From the NCBI GenBank assembly GCA_013339895.1, contig JABACO010000002.1:3562084-3626083 (forward strand): a stretch of DNA of 64,000 nucleotides, written 5' to 3'. Position 1 is the stretch's first letter. Each line of letters starts with the position of its first letter. The position numbers were made by a program, and so were the translations under genes. The stretch comes from Ephydatia muelleri (lineage: Eukaryota > Porifera > Demospongiae > Spongillida > Spongillidae). Below the pieces are notes generated by a model. The model was not told the DNA's origin, searched no databases, and saw nothing but the letters and a program-made list of their open reading frames with translations. Shown here piece by piece: positions 36,216 through 47,400 of this stretch.

Positions 36216-36916
36216 TGTTGTACCACTTATATGTGCGAAGAAAAGTTTTATAAACCAAGCAGATGCAAAGGAGGAGTGGGGATGGGGGGGGGGCGGAGGA
36301 CTGGTTTACGGAAGGTCAAAGCCCAAATTACGATAGTGCGCGGTTCACCAAACCGTGTAACATTAACGAAATTCAAAGGTTTGCTAAGATACCAGAAACC
36401 GCACGTGACTGACAATATTTCAATATACGCATTTGCATATAATGTTCAATACGCAGACAGCTTATATTGCTGCTTATTTTCGAATATACGTTATAATATA
36501 CAGTGTCGCATAACAAACTTTTTGCACTGTGATAGCAGGAAACATGGATTCATTGTAGCTTGTAAATTCACTCAAGTTTCCTAGCGTAACTACATTCATT
36601 TTACAGCGCAATTAAATTCGTTGCATACACGTGAGTTGCGGCGGGAACATTAATTATTGTATGAATTGAATTGTTATTTTTGGAACATCATGTACCAGCG
36701 TACAGTACCACTATGATCCAACACAAAGTTAATCAAAACAACCTAAATCATATTCATACAATACATTAATTTTTTAACGCAATTAACTCATCTATAGCTA
36801 ATTGTATTTTATAATACGAAAATCTCTTTGGTGGATTTTCTTTCATAGACCGAGAAACATCTTAAAGCACGCGGTGCGCGATCGCGTTCGAGCACGTGCT
36901 GCTATTAATGCAATAC

Positions 36917-37061
36917 CTTTGTAAGATCGGAGTTGTTTTCTGTATCCAGACCTCCAGAGCGTGGTTTTGGGAACAGGTATCTTTCCTCTGAGATACTGCT
37001 TCCGTGATCCAGAACAAGTTTGCAGCACATGAGTTTCTTCCGAGGGAATATTTTCCGCCAT
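36917..37061 (-). CDS. Possible first exon, divergent from BEN gene
   Basis: The minus-strand ATG at 37,061 opens MAENIPSEETHVLQTCSGSR and continues to LRSYK with a donor-like AAAG|GTATTG at 36,917. Only 105 bp separate it from the plus-strand BEN gene start, an arrangement typical of a bidirectional promoter. No downstream exon was found, so it stays tentative. Confidence 0.3.
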
Positions 37062-37798
37062 TTCATTGTCAAATTGCATTCAATTTTGAATACCGGAATA
37101 CTTCTAATCTACATTTACGTACAATTCTCACTGCTTTGCACGCGTGGCCGACTGTTAAAGGGAAAGATGAGCAAACGTGCAAGGAAACAACCACCGCGTT
37201 TTAAGGACAATGCCTTTGAACATGCCAGTGTCAACGAGGAGAGCAGTAAGCCGGTCTGCATATATTTCGTATATAATGCAATCTATTGACATGTATCCTA
37301 GCGCGGGTATGCATGCATGTCTGCGCATCATGACCGGCCGATCAGATGTTGCGCGTGTTTATGTAGATGCCTTAGCTTATAAGTTCTTTTATGCGTGCGT
37401 CACCACAATCAATATACATAGGTTGCGGTGACATGCAATTTTGACCGTGGCTATATATGGTTTTATGTTCCGTGACTGTTTGTAACAACGATCTGTAACG
37501 TGCCGCCTTCGATCGATCTACCTAGCTGTGCAAGCTATATACAGGCAGCTATGTCGGCGACATGCACGTAATTAGCACCGTTACTTTAATTATCAAGTGT
37601 GACCGCAGAATAATCTGCGATCTAGACCAGGCGCGTCTCTTTGACATGTGCTAAAACAGGTCCATTCCATGTGTAATTTTGACCATTATTACCTAAGCTT
37701 TTGTGTTTTTAGTACTGTCGTGTATGTGTGTAAAATTTTATATATTTTTACTTCAAAAGAATGGTGTACAGTTATGTGCACACAAAGCAATCGCCAGT

Positions 37799-38323
37799 GG
37801 GTAATTCTACATCAAGTGGGCCCATTTATTGACACCTATGTTTCAAATTGACAAAACATTTAGTACACTTGGTCACTTCATTTATCTTAGTATATATTTT
37901 CAATGTATCATAACTTACAACGTTCGGTTCATTTATTGTAAGGTGTGAAAAATTTGACCACAAAAGTAAACAATACCCAGTATCTGTACAACCATTATGG
38001 CTATGACCATAATAGTTTTGAAGGTCGTGACAGTCATACTGAGGCTTAAGGTTGATATGGAGGCATGGCCATAGCTCCTACAGTACTCAAAACATGCAAC
38101 ATTTTATTGTTCTTTCATTTATAATTTAAAAAGTACAATTTTAATTGTTTTGATTTTTTGAAATAATGAAAGTGCAGGTAATTCTGTACTTGTTTTTGTT
38201 GTTTCCAGGACGGGATGAAGCTTTGTTTCACTGTTATTCTCTCTTGAACAGAGACTGTCTTTCTATAAGTTATCCTTGCTAATTGAATCAGTTAGTGACG
38301 TATCAACTATGACATAATATAGT
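37799..38323 (+). repeat. Left TIR of the 3.9-kb transposon
   Basis: 525 bp, reverse complement of 41,212-41,736. It includes a nearly palindromic ATTATGGCTATGACCATAAT block near 37,995. Confidence 0.9.
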
Positions 38324-38498
38324 GGTCAGTTTGTAAAAACCATTGGCGAGTTATCTACAAGCGCGCTATCGCCGCTTTGTGCTAAAGAGCCTCTCTATTG
38401 ATTCGATATACACGTATATACTACGATTCATACTCATTACTTATAGAGTTATAGCGTATTCGCTCGTTTAGTTGCTTTTTGTTGCGTTCACTTCAGCC

Positions 38499-40962
38499 AT
38501 GTCGTCAAGTACTTTTTCTCGTTTGCGCCGTTGTTGCGATCCATTCAAGTGCCATACAAAGTCAAGGAAAACTCGTACCACAACCAGTGATTTAAGACCA
38601 GTTCCGAGGAATTTAATTGCAAGCTTTCCTTCGCTGAACCTAAACCCAGAACACAAGATTTGCTCCATGTGCCGTAGAAAACTGTATGCAATGCGTACTT
38701 CCCGGCACACCTTAGAAAATCAAGACATTGCCTCTAGCCATGTAACTATAGGCGCTGTACATCAATTACCAGAAAGCCAACCTGCAGTAGGTGCAAGTGT
38801 GTCTTCAGAGGACCAGTCTGCTCAATTGGATACAGCTGTAGATTGTGAGATTAGCATGGAGGTCATTCCTGAAACCAATGTTGACCAAACCGAAGCAGTG
38901 CATCCTATCTTGACTACAAATGCTCAGGTGGATAATGAAATGGATCCCAGGTCTGATGGTTCACAGGATACTGATGATGGAAATGCCCCCGATGGTTCAC
39001 ATGTACAGGAGGATACTGATGATTGGAATGCCCCCGATGGTTCACATGTACAGGACGATACTGATGATTGGAATGCCCCCGATGGTTCACATGTACAGGA
39101 GGATACTGATGATGGAAATGCCCCCGATGGTTCACATGTACAGGAGGATACTGATGATGGGAATGCCCCCGATGGTTCACAGGATACTGATGATGGGAAT
39201 GCCCCCAGCAGTTCGAACAGTCAAGATGACTCAAGTGAATCCAGGGTGTTGAATGAAGTACTTCATTTACTAGGAGCATCACCTATTTCAAAACGAAAGA
39301 TCCAAAGGCATGGAAACTCATACCGCCAGAAGAAGCTGAAGGGAATTCTAGATTGTTTATCCAAAAAGCTAGGCGTAAATCCTAGCCCTGATTCAGAAAG
39401 TGAAATTATATCACAACTTAAAGAAAAATTTCAATCTACAACCAAGAGAAGTGAATTAGTTGATATTCTAACGGTATTACCGAAGAGCTGGTCAGTGCAA
39501 AGAATAATGAAAGAATTTGGAACTTCTAAACGTATGGCCAGACGTGCCAAAGAACTAGTAGATGAAAAGGGCATCCTTTCAACCCCTAATACAAAGATTG
39601 GCAAGTGTCTCCCAGATGCAACAGTGCAACTTTTGCAGGATTTGTATACCAGTGACGAAGTAAGCAGAGCAATGCCTGGTAAAAAGGATTATATATCAGT
39701 AGGTAGAAAGGAGCATCGTCAAAAGAGGTTGATCCTATGTAACCTAAGGGAAGCATATGAGCAATTTAAGGCCAAACACCCTGGAACAAAGCTCGGTTTC
39801 TCAACATTTGCCATGTTGCAACCAAAGGAATGTGTCCTTGCAGGAGCCAGCGGCACACACACAGTCTGTGTTTGCACACTGCACCAGAACACAAAGCTAA
39901 TGTTCATAGGCAGTAAGTTAGCCACACTGACACTACAGACATTGTCTTACTACAATACAATGTAATCCCCCAAGTATCAAATGTTATTTAAGTAAGTGTA
40001 AACAATGTCCAGGAATAGCAACGTTAAACCAGAAACTGCTAGATATCATGGAAGAAAAAATGGTAGATAATATAGAGTACAAACAATGAACATCTACAGA
40101 TCGCTCAACCATGGAGACAATTACTCAACCAGTGGAGGAATTTATTGAAACATTTGTAAAAGCACTTAAAAAGCTTCAATACCATGATTTTATAGCAAAA
40201 ATGCAAGCAAACTATGTTAGTGAAGCTAAGGAAAATCTTGGACCAAATGAATGCTTAGTGTTTGCTGATTTTTCTGAAAATTATAGCTGTGTGTGCCAGG
40301 ATGCTGTTCAAGCATTTCACTGGAATAAAGTGCAGGCAACCATCCACCCATTCCTTTGCTACTACAGAGATGGAAGCGGAAATGTTTTAAGCAAGTGCTA
40401 TTTAGTTATATCAGAATGCACAAAACATGATACAGTTGCAGTGCATCAGTTTCAGAGAAAACTTATCGATTTTTTAACAGCTACCTTTGAACAAAAGCCT
40501 AGTAAGATAATCTATGTGTCTGAAGGATGTGCAGCTCAATATAAAAATAGAACATTTTTTATCAATCTATGCTATCACATGGATGACTTTGGTGTACCAG
40601 CAGAGTGGCACTTCTTTGCAACTTCGCATGGAAAAACAGCTGCAGATGGAGTTGCAGGTACATTGAAGCGCCTTGCTACAAAAGCTAGCCTACAAAACCT
40701 TTATGAAAATCATATACTGAATTCAAAACAGTTATATGACTTTGCAGTAAAAGAAATAATAGGTATGTCATTTGGTCATGTGACAATTGAAGAGTATGAG
40801 GATGAAGCCAAATTCTTGAAAGCCAGATTTGCTCAGTCAATAAGGATAGTAGGCACACAGAAATTATACTATATCAAACCAATTTCCAAATCATTTGTTA
40901 TTGTCAGGGATTACTCGAGTAGTTTGATAGGAAATAAGAGACGTGTAGCCAAAAGAGTCTAA
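38499..40962 (+). pseudogene. Transposase-like protein of an uncharacterised family
   Basis: The start is taken at GCCATGTCG (38,499). The N-terminal Cys/His module has CCDPFKCHTKSRK and HKICSMCRRKLY, a zinc-finger-like pattern. An acidic tandem repeat (38,955-39,205) follows. The middle part (39,270-39,965) has MKEFGTSKRMARRAKELV, PGKKDYISV, QKRLILCNLREAYEQF and GTHTVCVCTLHQNTKL. The C-terminal part (40,111-40,962) has CLVFADFSENYSCVCQDAVQ, YVSEGCAAQYKN and EWHFFATSHGKTAADGVAGT, with spacing like a D-D-D/E catalytic core. I recall relatives as unnamed proteins in cnidarians and insects, usually with S-D-G where this copy has S-E-G. A one-base shift near 39,957 and a TGA in place of an expected Trp near 40,087 make this copy inactive. 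Confidence 0.7.
38955..39205 (+). repeat. In-frame acidic minisatellite in the transposase gene
   Basis: About six repeats of 39-54 bp encode DTDDGNAPDGSHVQE and shorter variants, all in frame. It makes an acidic, probably disordered linker between the N-terminal finger and the rest. Confidence 0.9.
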
Positions 40963-41211
40963 AAACACTTGTTGTATTTACATGTTAGTTGTGTTCCAAA
41001 TCTTTGATTTGATTAAAATTTTGATCATGAATGAAAATGTAGGTGCATAAGGGCACAACACATGCATGCCCTAAATGAGGTACAAAGTGATCATCATGCA
41101 TGTATACACATTGACACCTGAAATAATACTAAAACCCTACTGAAGATCATGCATAAGACGTCAAAGGTTTCATTGTTTCTATAGGCAGAGGCATGTTATG
41201 ATAAGATAAGT

Positions 41212-41736
41212 ACTATATTATGTCATAGTTGATTCGTCACTAACTGATTCAATTAGCAAGAATAACTTTTAGAAAGATTGTCTCTGTTCAAGAGAGAATA
41301 ACAGTGAAACCAAGTATCATCCCGTCCTGGAAACAACAACAACAAGTACAGAATTACCTGCACTTTCATTATTTCAAAAAATCAAAACATTTTAAATTGT
41401 ACTTTTTAAAATATAAATGAAAGAACAATAAAATGTTGCATGTTTTGAGTACTGTAGGAGCTATGGCTATGCCACCCTACCAACCTTAAGCCTCAGTATG
41501 ACTGTCACGACCCTCAAAACTATTATGGTCATAGCCATAATGGTTGTATAGATACTGGGTGTTGTTTACTGTTGTGGTCAAATTTTTCACACCTTACAAT
41601 TAATGAACCGAATGTTTTAAGTTATAATACATTGAAAATATATACTTAGATAAATGAAGTGACCATGTGTACTAAATGTTTTGTCAATTTGAAACATAGG
41701 TGTCAATAAATGGGCCCACTTGATGTAGAATTACCC
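41212..41736 (-). repeat. Right TIR of the 3.9-kb transposon
   Basis: 525 bp, reverse complement of the left TIR. An ATG at 41,710 inside it is in frame with the remainder of BEN exon 2. Confidence 0.9.
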
Positions 41737-43084
41737 CAGTATCTTTGCAAGTCTTGTGACTTAGAAGATAAAGAGTATGGAGCTGTGGCTGTAGCAGACC
41801 TGCTTGCAGAGCAGGTATATGTATGGAAGACTTCCAAAGGAAAGCCATATGATGTTAAACTGCTAAGAATACATGGTAAAAAGAAGTGTGCATAAATTAT
41901 GCATATTAGTATTCATATTTCAAATTACAGACAAAAAACCCACTGGTAGTAGTGATGTTAAGGAAGCCAGATTGAGGCAGAAGGAGGATTCTCCATCATC
42001 CTCTGATGATAGTTCAACTGCAAGGAAGAAGGTATGATTGCCATGCACTTCTCAATACCTGCATTGAACAAGTCATTTGTTTATACATGCAGGCCAAGAC
42101 TGACAAACCTGGCCATTCTCGAAATGTAATATACATGTATTCTTGTAGACATCTTCATTACCATTCCTTCTTGCTTCAGTCCAAATCACCCTGTTGTCGG
42201 GAATCAGAAAAAGAAAATGTTGGATCATCTGAAATGAAGAAGGTATAACTGCCATATACTTTTCAACACCCTTCTGATATATATATTTATGATATATATT
42301 TTCAAAATTTTAAGTGAGTACTCTGCAATATGGGCCCTTTAGTTGTCTGAATTGCCAAGTAGGACGGATACATTGGAAGCAGAAGAGGCAGAAAAGTCAC
42401 CTTTGCAGAACTTGGTTAGAAATATGTTGCATTTTCAATTACTATGTGACTGTTTCTTTTTCCAAGGAACTTTTGGCACCTATGAATCAGAACCTGGAAG
42501 AAATAAAGGATATGTTGAAAGCCCTTTTATCAAGCAAAGATAATAGTTCCAAGGTATTCATTCATACATCACAAACCTTGGTTTACTTATTCATCTTGCA
42601 GAGCCAGTCTTGCAATTCAGAAAAGGATGTTAAGCCAATGGACCATTTTGTAACAGTAAGATATAATTTATACAAATCTACACCACATTTATTTCATTTT
42701 AATCGTCACAGGATGATGGGATAGATTTGCTATCCATCAAGGCAGTTGATCCATCTAAATATGCATTGAATTTAATGAGTGCCCTATTTACCGATGAGGA
42801 ACTGGGTTCATCATGCTATAAGAAGAGGCCTGAGAGCAAGTCTGAAAAACCTCCCCTTTCACCAAGCAGAATTGCGCTATTGGAAGGTTAAGATAATTTG
42901 CACAGAGCATTATCAACTTATTGAGTCATGTTTTCGTATTATAGAATGCATAGAAAAGAAGTATGGGAAGGAAAATCTCAATAAAGAAGCTGCAACTATT
43001 CAGAAGAAGTGCAATCAAAAATGTTTGGACACAAAGGCAAAACTTACAAAAGAATGATGTGTGTACAATGGAATGAATGTTGAT

Positions 43085-43345
43085 GGTTACCATGCTAGAA
43101 TTTTTTTTAAGATCTTAATAAGATACCTGATACATTCTTAACAAGAACATACAAGATCTTAGTAAGATCCTGCATAAGGTCTTATTAAGATCCTGCATAA
43201 GGTCTGAGTAAGATCTTGCATAAGATCTTACAAGATTATGAAACTTCTTAGTCCCATAATCTTGTAAGATCTCACAACAAGACCTTAAACTGAACTTAAC
43301 TAAGATCTTAGTCAAGATCTTAAGTAAGATTTTTTTGCTGGGGGG
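43085..43345. repeat. AAGATCTTA-rich palindromic element
   Basis: About 250 bp built from TAAGATCTTA-like and GATCCTGCATAAG motifs on both strands, with CATAATCTTGTAAGATCT opposing ATCTTACAAGATTATG in the centre. It resembles a small foldback/MITE-type element, ends in TTTTTTTGCTGGGG and lies just after the BEN gene stop. No clear target duplication is seen. Confidence 0.55.
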
Positions 43346-43560
43346 GAGGCACACCTCTCTGTATGCATGACAACATGTACTCTATACTTTCAGTTTTGCT
43401 TTCTGATTCATAAGTTTTGCTCATACTACATATGTACATGTACTTGATATAGATTGTTGTTATATGCATGCATCTTCCTTGGTTTGAAACAAATATTACT
43501 TACGTGTGATTCCATGTAAGAGCACCTTTCTTGTTAAAAGTGGCTCTTTTGATGGCTCGA

Positions 43561-44456
43561 TTAATAGAGGGACATGAGTGATGGTGGGGTGATGGAGGAA
43601 TGATGGAGTGATGAAGTAGTGATGGAGGAGTGATGGATAAGTGATGGAGGAGTGATGGAGGAGTGATGGAGGAATGATGGAGGAGTGATGGAGGAGTGAT
43701 GGAGGAATGATGGAGGAGTGATGGAGGAGTGATGGAGGAGTGATGGAGGAGTGATGGAGGAGTGATGGTGGAGTGATGGAGGAGTGATGGAGGAATGATG
43801 GAGTAGTGATGGAGAAGTGGAGGAATGATGGAGGAGTGACGGAGGAGTCTTGATGGATTGATGGTGGAGTGAAGGAGGAGTGATGGAGGAATGATGGAGG
43901 AGTGATGGAGGAGTGATGGAGGTGATGGAGGAGTGATGGAGGAAATGATGGAGGAGTGATGGAGGAGTGATAGTGGAGTGATGGGGGTGATGGAGGAGTG
44001 ATGGAGGGGTGATGGGGGTGATAGAGGGTGTGGGGAGTGATGGAGAGTGATGGGGGTGGGGTGGTGATGTGGGTGATGAAGGGTGTGGTGGATGGGGAGT
44101 TCTGGAGGAGTGATGGAGGGGTGATGGAGGAATGGAGGAGTGATGGTGTGGTATGGAGGAGTGAGGTGATGGTGGGGTGATGGAGTGATGGAGGTGAAGG
44201 TGAAGTGATGGAGGGGTTATGGACGCGTGATGGAGGCGTGATGGAGTGATGGTGGGGTGGCTGAGCGATGGAGGATGATGGAGGAGTGATGAAGATGATG
44301 GGAGGAGTGTGGAGGAGTGATGGAGGAGTGATGGAGTGATGGTGGGGGGAATGGAGGAGCGATGGAGTGATGGTGGGGGAATGGAGGAGCGATGGAGGAG
44401 TGATGGAGGAGTGATGGAGAAGTGATGGAGGAGTGATCGAGTGATGGTGGGGTGAT
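43561..44456. repeat. GGAGTGATGGA minisatellite, left part
   Basis: Tandem 11-13-bp units GGAGTGATGGA(G), with variants. The minus-strand Ser/His/Pro-rich open frame is only the repeat translated. The array continues at 48,715 after a retrotransposon insertion. Confidence 0.95.
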
Positions 44457-47400
44457 TATAATATAGTAGGTTCAGGAGCACATAAACGTACAACTCTGGC
44501 CTAAGGAACAGCACAATACTAGTCACACACTGCGCATGCGCGCAGGCACTAAATAGGATTATACACAACTATACTACACTCCCTCACACTAAAATGTCTG
44601 ATTACAGTTCATCAATAGCGGTCTGGTGGTCTACGTTGACGTTGAGGGTATCGATGAATCCCAGTTTCAGGTGCAGGTAGATGTTCATTTACTACAGGAG
44701 GTTCAGCCACTGGTTCAGGTAACTCGGTGTTCTCCACTGCTGGATATTCAGCCACTCTTCCAGGATACTGGTCATTCATATAGGGTTCATTTGTATCTTG
44801 CTCTGGAATATCCATTGCTGAGTCTGCCTGAATTGGTCCATCAGGTATTCCAAAGCTTTTCCCTTCCTCAGTGCCCTCTCGTAAGGTAGAATCCCCCTTA
44901 TCCCTTATGTGGTCAACATGTCGCCGCCAATACTGGTTGGGTCCTACCTCCACCAGGTAGGTTAGTGGTCCTCTCCGTTCTGAAATCACTCCGGAAACCC
45001 ACTTAGGACCGTTGAGTAGATTCCGAACCATTACATTTTGACCCACCACAAATTCTCTTCCTCTTGCATGTTTATCATGAATTAGTTTCTGATGAGCTTG
45101 TTGATCTAAAACCATCCGTTGCAGGTCTGGCTTCAGCATGTCCAACCGGGTTCGCATTGATCGTTTCAAAAACAATTCACAAGGAGCAACATCAGTAGTC
45201 GTGTGTGGAGAGCTGCGATATTTCAACAGAAATTGACAAAGCCGATACTTCAAGTCACACCCTTCCCGGTATCCAGCCAACATTGCCTTTTTGAATGTTT
45301 GGATGAATCTTTCTGCCAATCCATTGGATGAAGGGTGGTAAGGAGCACATCGGATATGTTTGATACCATTGTTTCTCATGAATGTTTCAAACTCTGCAGA
45401 GACAAATTGTGGTCCATTGTCTGATACTACTTGTTCTGGAAGGCCATATGATGAGAACAACTCTCGTAATACTTCTATTGTCCTTTGTGATGTTGTGGAT
45501 TGCATCATTTTCACTTCAGGCCATTTTGAATGTGCATCTATGACGACCAGGAACATATGGCTCTTGAATGGTCCTGCGAAGTCAATATGCACCCTCTTCC
45601 ATGGTTGGGTAGGCCAAATCCAGGGATGGAGTGGGGCCACAGGAGGATTGTTCTTCACTTCTTGACAACTGAGGCAACTCTTGGCTTTCTCTTCCAAACA
45701 TTTGTCAAGCCCTGGCCACCATAAATAACTTCTTGCAAGTGCCTTCATTCTTGATGCTCCGGGGTGTTCTTTGTGTAACTCCTGTAGCACATGCTCTTGT
45801 AATTTAGCAGGCACCACAACCCTAATACCCCACATTAAGCAATCTCCCTCCACTGTCAGCTCATTCCTGCGTGTCCAATAAGGTTTCAGGTTCTCAGGAA
45901 CTATACTTGGCCAACCATTCCTTGTAAAAGTAACCACTTTGCTCAAAATGGGATCTTGACGAGTAACCTTTCGCAATTGCATGGCAGTCACTAGAAGAGC
46001 CTCGATCTGACCTACATTGAAAACATCACTGTCTGAAGTAGCTGTCCCTGCATCAGCTATGATAGAGAGAGGTAACCTGGACAAACCATCAGCATTTGCA
46101 TGCTGTGCTGTAGGTCTGAATTCCAAATCATACTCATAAGCTGATAATAAAAGAGCCCATCTCTGTAACCGCGCTGCAGCCAATGGGGGTACTCCGGTCT
46201 TTGGGCCTAGAATTGTCGTCAAAGGCTTATGATCTGTAAGCAGTGTGAACCGACGCCCATAAAGGTACTCGTGAAACTTCTTAACCCCAAATATGAGAGA
46301 GAGAGCCTCTTTTTCTAGCTGGGCATAGTTCCGTTCACTAGCATTTAAAGTTTGTGATGCGAAAGTGATAGGCCGTTCACTTCCATCAGGCAGTGTGTGA
46401 GAAATTACAGCCCCAATGCCATACGCAGAAGCATCTCCAGCCAACTTAATGGGTAAGGTAGGATCATAATGTACTAACACATTGGGTGATGTCAGACACT
46501 GTTTAGGATAAATGCCTGCTCACGCTGATCAGTCCATTTCCACTGAACATCCTTTCTGAGCAGCTCATTAAGAGGATTAAGAAGTGTTGCCAGGTTTGGA
46601 ATGAATTTTGAGTAATAATTAATCATCCCCAAAAATGACCGAAGTTGAGGCACACTACTGGGTACTGGGGCCATCACAACGGCGTTTAACTTCTCTCCAG
46701 TAGCATGGATTCCATTGGCATCAATCCTGTGACGCAGATATTGCACAGATGTAGTAAGAAAACAACATTTTTCTTTGTTCACTCTCAACCCTTCATTCTG
46801 TAAACGCTTCAGCACCTCCTCTACGGTAGCGAGATGTTCCTCTTTGTTCTTTCCTACTATCAATGTGTCATCTAAGTAGCATAACACCCCCGACATTCCT
46901 TGAAGAATTGTATCCATGGCTCGTTGAAAAATTGCAGGAGCTGAAGCAATTCCAAATGGTAAGCGTGTGTACCGGTAAAGCCCACGATGTGTGTTAATGG
47001 CAACAAATTGCCGAGATACCTCATCAAGCTCCATCTGTGTATAGGCTTGAGCTAAATCCAGTTTGGTAAACCACTTGCCACCTGAAAGAGCAGCAAACAA
47101 ATCACTGGGCTTAGGCAGAGGATACTGGTCTACCATCAATGCCTGATTTATGGACACTTTATAATCACCACACAGTCGCACTGTACCATTCTTCTTAGGT
47201 ACAACTACTACAGGAGCTGCCCACTCACAATGTGTTACTTTTTCAATGACGCCAGCCTCCTCAAGTCGATCTAGCTTCCTCTCCACTGCTTCCTTTAGAG
47301 CAAAAGGGACAGGCCTTGGTCGATGAAATTTCGGCTGTACATCTGGTAGCAACTTCAGGGTAGCTTTGAAATGCCTCATCTTGCCTAGATCATTGCGAAA

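Larger units (their letters stand above)
33810..36531. mobile_element. 2.7-kb terminal-inverted-repeat element (CACAGTG ends)
   Basis: The left end CACAGTGCAAAAAGTT (33,810) is matched in reverse complement at the right end (…AACTTTTTGCACTGTG, ending 36,531; the left copy has GTTAG where the right has GTTTG). Both ends are flanked by ATA, a possible 3-bp duplication. TATACG/CGTATA motifs are frequent within about 250 bp of each end, like subterminal repeats. CAC- ends with a 3-bp duplication suit a non-autonomous CACTA/EnSpm-like element. No transposase is seen inside. Confidence 0.5.
37799..41736 (+). mobile_element. DNA transposon with 525-bp TIRs, CAGT target duplication, unclassified
   Basis: The ends begin GGGTAATTCTACATCAAG. 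The two inverted repeats, 37,799-38,323 and 41,212-41,736, are each 525 bp and about 95% alike by eye. CAGT lies directly outside both ends (37,795-37,798 and 41,737-41,740). The element is 3,938 bp long and carries one transposase-like gene. It sits inside exon 2 of the BEN gene. A 4-bp duplication and very long TIRs do not by themselves fix a superfamily. High TIR similarity suggests a recent insertion. Confidence 0.85.
37167..43057 (+). pseudogene. BEN-domain protein gene, ten exons, interrupted by a transposon
   Basis: Exons: 37167-37245, 37760-37798 continuing at 41741-41875, 41931-42031, 42093-42125, 42180-42242, 42343-42414, 42467-42553, 42602-42655, 42712-42886 and 42945-43057. All borders are AG/GT and every phase agrees, totalling 951 nt (316 residues) once the transposon is set aside. 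The N-terminus is basic (MSKRARKQPPRFK). Residues about 27-84 form a small domain ending VYVWKTSKGKPYDVKLLRIH, of the sort that precedes BEN domains in invertebrate proteins. Lys/Ser/Glu-rich linkers and an amphipathic helix (NQNLEEIKDMLKALL) follow. The C-terminal BEN domain has ALNLMSALFTDEELGSSCY, SPSRIALLE and IEKKYG to NQKCLDTKAK. BEN domains bind DNA and chromatin partners. Exon 2 is cut by a 3.94-kb element, so this allele should not make the full protein. Confidence 0.75.

Noticed and set aside
38939-39252. Met/Pro-rich plus-strand frame and His-rich minus-strand frame over the acidic repeat
   Set aside because: Alternative frames of the repeat inside the transposase gene.
43561-44568. 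Long minus-strand Ser/His/Pro-rich open frame
   Set aside because: It is a translation of the GGAGTGATGGA minisatellite; every frame stays open in such an array.
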